From contig NZ_JALPSC010000001.1 in assembly GCF_023217965.1 (NCBI RefSeq), positions 310,001-374,000 on the forward strand: a stretch of 64,000 bases of DNA, read 5' to 3'. The notes beneath the pieces were generated by a model. The model did not search any database. It saw only the letters and a program-made list of their open reading frames with translations, and had not been told where the DNA came from. This document shows, piece by piece, positions 9,518-17,800 of this stretch (position 1 is its first letter; every line of letters begins with the position of its first letter). A program made the translations under genes and the position numbers. Source of the DNA: Prevotella sp. E13-27 (lineage in GTDB: Bacteria > Bacteroidota > Bacteroidia > Bacteroidales > Bacteroidaceae).

Positions 9518-9651
9518 CTCACTTAAGTATGTGTCGGACTTTCAGTCCTTACAAGATACGAGGTGAATATTTTTCCTTGTGTGCAAGCACCCAGATAAAA
9601 ATATCCGCATCGCATCTTTGTCTCTTCAGAGACATCACATACTGAAGTGAG
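9518..9651. repeat. 134-nt symmetrical multi-hairpin palindrome
   Basis: The outer arms (9518-9533 and 9636-9651) pair over 16 positions with one mismatch. Inside, each arm carries its own small perfect hairpin (GGACT/AGTCC on the left, GTCTC/GAGAC on the right). The arms then pair again around AATATTTTT/AAAAATAT, and the tip is a perfect GTGC-AA-GCAC hairpin. The symmetry suggests a miniature mobile element, a structured RNA or a folded-DNA recombination site. No family was recognised. Confidence 0.55.
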
Positions 9652-9892
9652 CAAAAACATCGATTGTTATCACAATCTAAAAAACAGGAGGAACATCATC
9701 TTTGAAGGCATCATGGAGATATGGGAGGGATGAAAAAAATCCCTCCCGTGCTCAAACCCTTTATACAAAGGCGATACAAGCGGTGATGGGAGGGATGAGG
9801 GATTTTTTTGCAAGACCTGCAAATCTGCAAAACATCAGCCTTATTTTTGAAGATTCTTGTCAAACATGTTGCAATTCTTATTAAACTATACC
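9652..9892. other. Non-coding stretch with G-run repeats
   Basis: No gene is supported. The segment has GGGAGGGATG motifs at about 9724 and 9787, the first forming a hairpin with a following ATCCCTCCC across a run of A, so this mirrors the C-rich block at 9395-9500. Otherwise AT-rich. Confidence 0.5.
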
Positions 9893-10095
9893 ATAGCTTA
9901 AACACTGGTGCAGTACAGTTCTGACTGTACTATTTTACAAAGTCGACGACTTTGGTGACCAAACTCGTCGACTTTGGTCGCCAAACTCGACGAGTTTGGT
10001 TTTCAGCTTAATCTGAATCGGATTAAGAAACTGTCGGTAATGAATCACTAAATAGTCAGAACTACATTTTGTGACGGATACTTTCACTCGGAAGA
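9893..10095. repeat. 203-bp structured repeat, copy A (partner 54082-54284)
   Basis: 203 bases are shared with 54082-54284 in the same orientation with about ten differences and no indel. The repeat holds a hairpin around AGTACAG/CTGTACT and three consecutive palindromic boxes: AAAGTCGACGACTTT, a hybrid AAACTCGTCGACTTT, and CCAAACTCGACGAGTTTGG. No ORF is conserved in it. It resembles a REP- or MITE-like intergenic element. Confidence 0.85.
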
Positions 10096-10106
10096 GGACG
10101 TGTCAT

Positions 10107-10126
10107 AATTAACCACAACGGATTTC
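10107..10126. repeat. Left arm of an interrupted ATCCGT palindrome
   Basis: These 20 bases are the exact reverse complement of 11545-11564. Joined to 11483 they continue into GCGGATTAAACGG, rebuilding the left arm of a palindromic repeat whose other arm is intact at 11527-11564. The IS110 element lies between, so this marks its left edge. Confidence 0.8.
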
Positions 10127-10183
10127 ACTCTAAGTTTGCAGCGTCTAAGAAAAATATTGTATAAATCTTGCTTAGTAAGGTCA

Positions 10184-10350
10184 GGTTCCCTACCTTTGTT
10201 GTAAGAAGGAGGAACCGGCCTGCTGGAGAGGGAAACTCTGGATTTCACAGGGACAAGCCCATGATCTGTATCAGTCCTCCCAGCCACGTTGCAAGCTCTG
10301 ATAGAATGATAACGGCTTCGAGCCTATTTAGAGTGTAGAGTCAATGCAAC
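10184..10350 (+). ncRNA. IS110 bridge RNA (predicted)
   Basis: The left end folds as a 5' stem-loop (GGTTCC 10184-10189 with GGAACC 10211-10216), then a loop closed by GCTGG/CCAGC (10222-10226, 10280-10284), then a loop closed by GTTGCA/TGCAAC (10288-10293, 10345-10350) with an apical GGCT-TCG-AGCC hairpin. In the first loop GGATTTCAC (10240-10248) equals the left target junction (10120-10128). In the second, ATAGAATG (10301-10308) equals the right end of the element (11476-11483), and TTAGAGTG (10328-10335) is complementary to the left end (10126-10133). These fit left-target, left-donor and right-donor guides. A right-target guide was not found. Confidence 0.75.
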
Positions 10351-10381
10351 TATGCCGATTCCTATAAAACGATACAAAGGT

Positions 10382-11422
10382 ATGAAAAAAATCTTTATCG
10401 GCATCGATTTCTCCAAAGAAAAGTTTGATGCAACGGTCATAAAGGCCGAGGGAGTCGAGGAACGTGCAGAGAGACAGCACGAGGTGTTTGACAATAAGGT
10501 GAGTGGTTTCCGTCGCCTGCTTAGATGGGTGAAGTCCGTTGTGGACGAGCAGGACACTGGACTCTGGCTGTTCTGCGGAGAGAACACTGGCGGTTACAGC
10601 AGGGCACTATGCAACTATCTCTACGGAAGTGGTTATGACATGTGGTTGGAAAATGCCCTGAGCATCAAGCGCAGCTCTGCCCTGCAGCGTACGAAAAGCG
10701 ACAAGGCCGATGCAGGCATTATTGCAGAGTATGCCATGCGCAACTACGACCAGATGCGCCTGTACAAGCCTCTGGACAAGAATCTGGAGCGTCTTCGTGA
10801 AGTATTTCTCTATAGGCATAATCTGGTCAAACTAAAGGCGAGCATGACAGTGCGCAAGGGTGAGAAGAAACAGACACAGGAGAAGTCCGACATCAGCCGT
10901 TTCATGGCTATGAGCAGCAAACATCTCATCAGTGAGTTTAACAAGAAAATAGCAGAATGCGATATGAGAATAGAAAAGATTATAAGTGAGGATGAGGAGC
11001 TGCGCAGGAACTTCGAGATCATCACTTCTGTTCCTGGAGTAGGCACACAGAACGCCGTTTGCCTGATGGTCTATACAGACAACTTCAGCCGCTTTGACTT
11101 CGATTCTCGAAAGATAGCCTGCTACTACGGAGTAGCACCCTTTGGCCGACAGTCTGGCACAAGTGTAAACACGCCGCCACATGTAAGCCCATTTGCAAAC
11201 AAGCTCATCAAGGCACTGCTCACACAGGCTGCATTGGCATCCATCCACTTTTGTCCTCAGATGGCCATATACTACCATAGGCTTGTCGAAGTTGGCAAGA
11301 AGAAGCCCGTTGCCGTGAATAACGTAAAGAACAAACTATTACATGTCATTACGGCTATGGTAAGGAATGGAGAAAAATACAACCCAGATTATGACTATCA
11401 TGCAGCGCTTGAGGCTGCATGA
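10382..11422 (+). CDS. IS110-family transposase (DEDD recombinase)
   Basis: A 346-residue RNA-guided recombinase if started at the ATG at 10382, which gives MKKIFIGIDFSKEKFD; an upstream ATG at 10352 adds ten residues but overlaps the end of the bridge-RNA fold. The DEDD RuvC-like domain is visible: first Asp in GIDFSKEKFD, Glu in FCGENTGGY, and the Asp pair in KSDKADAGIIAEYA. The C-terminal Transposase_20 domain has SVPGVG, YYGVAPFGRQSG and a conserved Ser in the NTPPHVSPFAN region. The frame is intact and the element may be active. Confidence 0.93.
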   Translation: MKKIFIGIDFSKEKFDATVIKAEGVEERAERQHEVFDNKVSGFRRLLRWVKSVVDEQDTGLWLFCGENTGGYSRALCNYLYGSGYDMWLENALSIKRSSALQRTKSDKADAGIIAEYAMRNYDQMRLYKPLDKNLERLREVFLYRHNLVKLKASMTVRKGEKKQTQEKSDISRFMAMSSKHLISEFNKKIAECDMRIEKIISEDEELRRNFEIITSVPGVGTQNAVCLMVYTDNFSRFDFDSRKIACYYGVAPFGRQSGTSVNTPPHVSPFANKLIKALLTQAALASIHFCPQMAIYYHRLVEVGKKKPVAVNNVKNKLLHVITAMVRNGEKYNPDYDYHAALEAA

Positions 11423-11482
11423 AGTCGGGAGTGTTAAAAATATAGTTAAAACAGAAAAAATATTAGGAATTTAACATAGAAT

Positions 11483-11564
11483 GCGGATTAAACGGATTTT
11501 CTAAGTTACTGATTATCAGTAGGGCTTAAATCCGTAAAATCCGCGAAATCCGTTGTGGTTAATT
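11483..11564. repeat. ATCCGT-type dispersed palindrome, right portion
   Basis: The right part of a palindromic repeat built from repeated ATCCGT units, with an inner spacer containing ATTATCAGTAGGGCTT. A similar uninterrupted copy with the spacer ATTATTGGTAGGACTT lies at 57060-57145. The rest of its left arm is at 10107-10126 beyond the IS110 element. Likely a REP-like intergenic hairpin family. Confidence 0.8.
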
Positions 11565-11757
11565 AAATCTTGTGTTTTGACACACCCTCTTCTCTCGTTT
11601 ATTCGCACATTGGCTTCGCCGCGCTCGGCATCCCGAAGGGTGACGCTTGCAACCAACGGGACGCAAGAAGATACTCACTCTCGAAAAAGCTCAAAATTCT
11701 TTGGTGTCGATGTACTGTCCCTGCGTCACAAAAGGGGTGTTATCGACAAGAAATTCT
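11565..11757. other. Non-coding interval
   Basis: No gene recognised. It includes the second copy (11703-11728) of the short repeat seen at 8169-8195 and lies downstream of the stop of the regulator gene at 11758. Confidence 0.5.
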
Positions 11758-14721
11758 TCACTTCCCACTCTCAACCCTGCTGCGAAAGACCTTTGGGGAT
11801 ATACCAAACTTCTTTTTGAAGGAATTATAAAAATGGGTAGGATTACGATACCCTGATTTCAGCATCACCTCTTCAATGGTGGCATCTGTCTCGCGCAGCA
11901 GACGAGCGGCATATTCCAGACGAGCATTATGCAGATGCTGAACAGGGGTCTGACCTGTTAGATCCTTCACCCTCTTGTAAAACTGAGTCCTTCCAAGATT
12001 CATCAACGTTGCCCACTGCTCAACGGAGAAGTTTTCTTTCCCTATATGAGCGGTCAAAGTGGCATTCATTAGATCAAGGAACTTTTTATCCTTTACATCC
12101 GTAAGGATTTCTTTCTTTTCTGCTCCCACCTCTTGTGCAGTGACAAGAGGTGGCTCTAAGGCTTTCCGAACACGTTCTAACAGCACCTTTCCACTGAACG
12201 GCTTTACAATATAGTCTGTAGCGCCCGAACGTAAGCTCCGCAGTTGATGGGCGTCATCACTATAGGAAGATAAATGGATAATAGGAAGGGATGGAGAGGT
12301 TTCATGCAGACTACGCGTTACATCGCATCCGTTCTTTTCATTGCCCGATATATCAATTATTACCAATGAAGGCTGATGCGTAGCAACCAACACTTCGCAC
12401 TCTTCTAACTGACTATTACCAATAATATGGAAATAAGAGTTGAGGATGTCCGTGAGATGAGTCAGGTTGTCTTCGTCATCCTCTATGATTAACAATGTTA
12501 GATTGTTTATTGGTGGTGGAGCCATTTCACGATATTCTGCCTCTTCTGCATGAATGCCAGACACTATCTGCCGAAAGCGTTGCTCTGTTTCTTTATTCAT
12601 TGCATCTGTTTCAGCCTTTAACTGCATCTCTATATCATTCAACTTGTGGAATTGGCGTATCATATCCATTAATCCAAGCATACGTTTTGAGCCACGGCGG
12701 AGGCTCTGCACTGTTGTCTTAGAAGTTCCACCGACCTGCACATTCTCTGATGCTCCCAAAAGCACATTGACAGGATTACGCAATTCATGCTCTATACGGT
12801 CATAGAAATCTTTCTGAAAGGCTGACACCCTGCGCTCTACATCAATCTGCCTACTAAGGCGCATGATTCGCAACACAGCCGTAAAAACAAGTGCAAACGT
12901 CAATATATAAAATGCCCAAGCCCACCAAGAATTCCACCAAGGCAGAAGAATTGTAAATTCATATTTCGTCTCTTCTCCCCATTGTCCCATGCCGTTGTTG
13001 GAGCGTACACGGAAGACATATCGTCCCGGAGGCAAATTGCGATAAACAGCAGCGTGATCTTTTGTAGGCGAACACCATCCCGAATCAAGACCCTCAAGGT
13101 AGTATTGATAAAGTACACTGGAAAGCGTGGAATACTGGAAATTAGAGAAATAGAAGATTAAGTTATGTTCTCTATAAGAAAAATCTTTCTTCTCTAATGT
13201 TGCATCACAGCCATTAACCATCAGGGCTGTAATAGAAGTCTGAGGAAAAATGCTATTCGCAGCATTTATCTCTGGTTCAATTTCTATGATTCCATCGTGT
13301 GTTCCAAGTATCAGCAAACCGTTAGACATACATACTGCAGCACGTTCGTCAAAAACATTCGTCAACAAACTTGATGAAAACCAATGACTACGCATGTCAC
13401 CAGACTTGGGATTAAAGGACAACAAACCATCTTCTGTGCCCGTCCAAATATTACCCTTCTTATCTCCCATTATACAATATATGTTATTATTGGGAAGTCC
13501 ATTGCTCATAGTGTATGTTTTCGTTGTCATTTTTCCTCCAGAAAATCTGCATTTGAACAACCCCCTACCGATACTTCCAGCCCAAATATTTCCATCAGCA
13601 TCTCTAAAGAGACAGACAAAGAAGCCTTCTTGCACACCATGTGCCCCACTCTTCTGACCATTATTCTCAAACACGTAGATAGAATCTTCAGCGGCAATCC
13701 ACCATCGACCTTCTTTGTCTTGTATGATATCGTGGCAATTCTTTCCTTTCAACATGGTCTTTACTCCATCCGCAGCAACTCTTGATACACCGCCTTGGAG
13801 CATAGCAACCCATATATTGCCGTGAGCATCTTCCCGTATTCTGTATATATGAGATGATGGCAAACCTTCAACGTGTCTATCATCAACCCATAAGCCTCCA
13901 CCACGAGTACCTTTCCACAGACGTCCCCGACTATCTTTTAGAATAGAGTACACTCTATTAGGTGTACGTCCAACATATTTAACAATATGACTCTGAGTAT
14001 CATATTCGTATAGCTCACCCATCTGATTACCAATAAGCAAACGGCTTTCACCTATAGCACCGATACTCCTTACATGATTACTGTCATATATAGGAGAGTT
14101 AGCTACCAAAAGCTGGTGCCTGTAGTTCAGCATATTCTTCCTTACGCAAACAACGCCATGATTGTCTGCCGCCAACCATATTCCACCAGTTCTATCTACA
14201 AAAAGATACGTAAGATAAGGAAAATCTGTCATCTCACCACCAACATGTGACAGTTCACCTGTAAGTTTATCATACAGATACAAACCATTGCCATAGGTGG
14301 AAACCGCCTCAGTCTGAGCATCAACATCTGCCACGTGAAAATGATCATTATGGGTATAGGCAATTACCTCCGGGGAAATCATCTGCCAAGATTGTCGGCT
14401 TCCATTTCTACCCCTGCGTTCCAATCTTCCATTTCCCATTCTAAACCATTCTGCATCACGAGTTTTCAATACTTCTGACCTGATACTTACACGCCTTACA
14501 CTGTCGTCTATCTGAGTTATGCGATAACCATCATAACGCGACAGACCGTTGGATGTCTCTATCCACACATAACCAATACTATCCTGCCATACTCGGTTTA
14601 CGACATTTGTAGGAAGACCGTCTGACGTTGATATGCGCTGGATAGTCAAGTCATAATGACGAGCATCGCAGACAAAAACCACGAAAAACAAGCATACACA
14701 TGTCAGAATCATTCTCTTCAT
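11758..14721 (-). CDS. Hybrid two-component-like AraC regulator lacking the ATPase domain
   Basis: 987 residues from the ATG at 14721, chosen because it begins a signal peptide (MKRMILTCVCLFFVVFVCDA). A periplasmic two-component propeller (about 22-520) and a Y_Y_Y domain (about 530-595) precede a transmembrane helix near 600-622. A histidine phosphotransfer-like helix holds His645 in IEHELRNP. A receiver domain with Asp790 and the Lys of YIVKPF comes next, then an AraC DNA-binding domain (about 880-983). No HATPase domain lies between His645 and the receiver, so it cannot autophosphorylate alone. Its job is probably to sense a glycan fragment and control the divergent enzyme gene at 14851. 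Confidence 0.9.
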   Translation of the reverse strand: MKRMILTCVCLFFVVFVCDARHYDLTIQRISTSDGLPTNVVNRVWQDSIGYVWIETSNGLSRYDGYRITQIDDSVRRVSIRSEVLKTRDAEWFRMGNGRLERRGRNGSRQSWQMISPEVIAYTHNDHFHVADVDAQTEAVSTYGNGLYLYDKLTGELSHVGGEMTDFPYLTYLFVDRTGGIWLAADNHGVVCVRKNMLNYRHQLLVANSPIYDSNHVRSIGAIGESRLLIGNQMGELYEYDTQSHIVKYVGRTPNRVYSILKDSRGRLWKGTRGGGLWVDDRHVEGLPSSHIYRIREDAHGNIWVAMLQGGVSRVAADGVKTMLKGKNCHDIIQDKEGRWWIAAEDSIYVFENNGQKSGAHGVQEGFFVCLFRDADGNIWAGSIGRGLFKCRFSGGKMTTKTYTMSNGLPNNNIYCIMGDKKGNIWTGTEDGLLSFNPKSGDMRSHWFSSSLLTNVFDERAAVCMSNGLLILGTHDGIIEIEPEINAANSIFPQTSITALMVNGCDATLEKKDFSYREHNLIFYFSNFQYSTLSSVLYQYYLEGLDSGWCSPTKDHAAVYRNLPPGRYVFRVRSNNGMGQWGEETKYEFTILLPWWNSWWAWAFYILTFALVFTAVLRIMRLSRQIDVERRVSAFQKDFYDRIEHELRNPVNVLLGASENVQVGGTSKTTVQSLRRGSKRMLGLMDMIRQFHKLNDIEMQLKAETDAMNKETEQRFRQIVSGIHAEEAEYREMAPPPINNLTLLIIEDDEDNLTHLTDILNSYFHIIGNSQLEECEVLVATHQPSLVIIDISGNEKNGCDVTRSLHETSPSLPIIHLSSYSDDAHQLRSLRSGATDYIVKPFSGKVLLERVRKALEPPLVTAQEVGAEKKEILTDVKDKKFLDLMNATLTAHIGKENFSVEQWATLMNLGRTQFYKRVKDLTGQTPVQHLHNARLEYAARLLRETDATIEEVMLKSGYRNPTHFYNSFKKKFGISPKVFRSRVESGK

Positions 14722-14725
14722 GGCG

Positions 14726-14759
14726 CAAATATAACGATTATTTTTCAAAAGTGAACAAA
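14726..14759 (-). promoter_or_regulatory. Promoter of the AraC-type regulator
   Basis: On the minus strand TATATTTG (14726-14733) matches TAnnTTTG, with TTTG 22 bases upstream (14756-14759). The -7 element ends only 4 bases from the ATG at 14721, so the transcript would have almost no leader. Confidence 0.5.
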
Positions 14760-14772
14760 AACATTGGTAAAA

Positions 14773-14788
14773 ACAACATTTTTGTTGT
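14773..14788. promoter_or_regulatory. Palindrome between divergent promoters
   Basis: ACAAC (14773-14777) and GTTGT (14784-14788) form an inverted repeat around ATTTTT, set between the regulator promoter and the promoter of the enzyme at 14851. It is a plausible operator for the AraC domain, by position only. Confidence 0.35.
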
Positions 14789-14817
14789 AAAAACATCGAA
14801 GATACCACGTACTTTTG
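14781..14817 (+). promoter_or_regulatory. Promoter of the SGNH/propeller enzyme
   Basis: TACTTTTG (14810-14817) is a good -7 element. A TTTG lies at 14781-14784, 25 bases upstream, longer than the usual 19-21, which may mean activator dependence. The start codon at 14851 is 33 bases downstream. Confidence 0.55.
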
Positions 14818-14850
14818 CATCAGAAACTACAAAACCAACGAATAAAAGCT

Positions 14851-17800
14851 ATGAAAAGATTAAGTATGACATTTATGTTGCTCCTGACAATGCTTATCAG
14901 CGTTTGCGCAGATGTAAAAGTAGTATTTACTGGAGATGGTATTACTGATGGAGCTTGGGGACGCAGTAAGGGGGTTGCAAAACCTGTTAGTGAGCGTAAC
15001 CGCGGTGACTTGAACCACCACTTGGGCGATGGATACGTGTTCCTGTGCGGAGCATGGTATCAGAGCCAGTACCCTACTCTGGGCATCAACATTCAGAACC
15101 GCGGCATCATAGGCAACACCCTCGATGACCTATATGCACGTTGGCAAGACAACATTCTGAGTCTGAATCCAGACGTTATCTCAGTGCTCATTGGTAGTCA
15201 GGATATTGATAACTATATAGGTACAGACATGAGCGAAAGTTTTAACTTTGACGCTTGGCAAGAAAAGTACCGTACAATGCTGACTGCAGCACGTACAGCC
15301 AATGCCAATGTAAAGTTGGTACTGTGCGCTCCTTACTGCGGAGCAATTGCAAGCAACTACACTACACGAAAAGATTTGCTAATGCAACTGGCTACGAAGG
15401 TGCAGGCTCTGGCTACAGAATTCAGTGCCGTTTATGTTCCTTTCAACGAGATTGCAGAAGTAGAACCAACAGCAGGTAACTTCTTCTGGGACGGCACTCT
15501 GCCCACAGCAGCAGGTCAGTATGAGATGTTCAAGAAATGGGTTAGCGTTGCAGATGGATATGTCATTGGTAACACGACACCAAAGACCATTGGTCCTGCA
15601 AAGACACAAGACAGCAAAGGCAAACGCCGCATACTCTATATTGGTGACTCTATCACTGATGCCGGCTGGGGACTGGCAGGCGGCTCGGCACTGAATACCA
15701 ACCAAAGAGACCTGACAGCTCTTGATCATATCATGGGTCACGGCTATGCCATGCTATGCGCAGGATGGTATCAGACCGTCTATCCGGAGGTAAACTACGA
15801 GGTCATTAACCGAGGTATATCTGGAAACACACTTGCAAACCTTGCAAGCCGTTGGGAAACGGATGTCATAGCAAACAGTCCTGACGTACTCTCTATACTT
15901 ATTGGAACAAATGACATTGACCAATGGCTGAAGGGCGACAAGGCAACGGCCTTCAATTATGATGCCTGGGAGGCACAATACCGCGCACTTATCAATAAGG
16001 TGAAGGCGGACAATCCCCTCGTTCAGATTGCATTGGGCACTCCTTTCGTGGGCAGCCGTTCGTCCGAATACGAAACTCGCAGCACGATGGTGGCAAACCT
16101 CGCCGCTCGAGTAAGGACGATTGCCACTAGCCTCGGTTGCACCCTAATCCCCTACGACGAGTTGTTTGCAGAACTGACAAGCGACCAACCCAACACTGCC
16201 TACTGGATATGGGACGGAATACATCCCTCACCAGCAGGTCATTACATGATGCACCAACTGTGGTTAGAGAAGGCAGGAGCGCTTGTATTTGAAGATGCAA
16301 TGCCTGAGCAGAGCACCGAATTGCAGACTGGTGGACAGTTCATGGACTTATTACTACCAATGGAGGGCAGTGTTGCTGCTACCGAAAGTGACTGGGGTAC
16401 TACGGCCGGCGAGGAGACCAATCCTAAATATGCCGGCACATGGGAAGGAACTTTAGGTCGCTTGAAGGACAATGGCATCGAGGACACTGAACGCTCATAC
16501 TGGGGTGCCAACATCATCAAGGGCAACGATGGCAAATATCACATGTACGTAGCAGGCTGGCCCTCGGCTACTTGCGGTCACATGCAGTGGTCCAGCAAGT
16601 CGATGGTTTACCATGTAACCAGCGATAACGTCTGGGGACCTTACACTTACGTTAGTACTTTGGGAACAGGTCATAACCCCGAAATCTACAAGACAGGCGA
16701 CACTTACGTCATCTATAAGATAGAACCGCTGGGATACTACAAGTCCACTACATTGGGTGATGCGTGGGAGACAGGTGAATACACATTCGACTTGCGCGAC
16801 CGTGCACTCATTGCAGGCGAAAACCGTGAGACGAGCCTCAGCAACTGCTCATTTGCAAAGCGTGAAGATGGCTCGTTTGTGATGATAGACAGAGGCGGCG
16901 GCATCTGGGTGAGTCGTGACGGACTGATCGACCCTTGGCACCAGATTTCCACCAGTTCGGTATATCTAAACAGCACAGTCACAAACCGTGGCACACTTGA
17001 AGACCCTGTCATCTGGCGCGACCACCTGCAGTATCACATGATTGTGAATGACTGGAAAGCCCGCTACGCCTACTACTACCGCTCTAAGGACGGGCTCCAC
17101 TGGGTGATGGAGAGCGGAAAAGCATATACCGGACAAGATCCGTTTGCCAAGCACAGCGATGGAACCGTGGAAAAATGGCATAAATATGAACGTCCTCGCG
17201 TCTATCAGGATGAATTAGGACGCGCCATCCGCATGAATTTTGCCGTAATAGACTGCGTGAAGCAAAGCGACGTGGCAGGCGACAGCCACTCATCGAAGAA
17301 TATCAACATGCCTATCACGCGCCAACTACAGCTTGAGGTGCAGGGCAATACCCCTATCACCTCTTCTACTACCAGCATCCGGGTACTCGTAAAGGCAGAA
17401 GACGGCTTCAACCCACGTACAGACCTAAACCTCAATTCGCTGAAGTTCGGCGCACACAACAAAGTAAACTTCGGCAATGGTCTCAGTTACAGTTCATCTG
17501 AAAACAGCGGTACCAGCGACCTCATCATCACCTTCACAGGTGTGACAGGACAGAGCGGTATCACCGAAGGTGAATGGGCGCCGAAGATGTTGGGACTGAA
17601 GGACGATGGCAGCATCGCCTTTGGCTATGCTAAGATGCCAGGCATCGATTACAAACCTGCTTTGCTCTCGGCTGTTACACCAACCTTTACAGCCGATGGA
17701 ACAGTACAGACAGTTAGTGTGACAAACTACGGACAGTTGGCTGCTACAGCAACAACAGTACGCATCTATGCTCCTAATGGCACTACACTCTTGGCCCACG

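Larger units (their letters stand above)
10127..11482 (+). mobile_element. IS110-family insertion sequence
   Basis: About 1356 bp, with edges inferred from the interrupted palindrome at 10107-10126 and 11483-11564 and accurate to within a few bases. A long left non-coding end (about 255 bases before the transposase) and a short right end (about 60 bases) match the IS110 subgroup, in which the bridge RNA is encoded in the left end. No terminal inverted repeats or clear target duplication are seen, as expected of the family. Confidence 0.85.

Noticed and set aside
10352..10381. Upstream start for the IS110 transposase
   Set aside because: It adds ten basic residues before the conserved MKKIFIGIDFS start and would overlap the end of the bridge-RNA fold.
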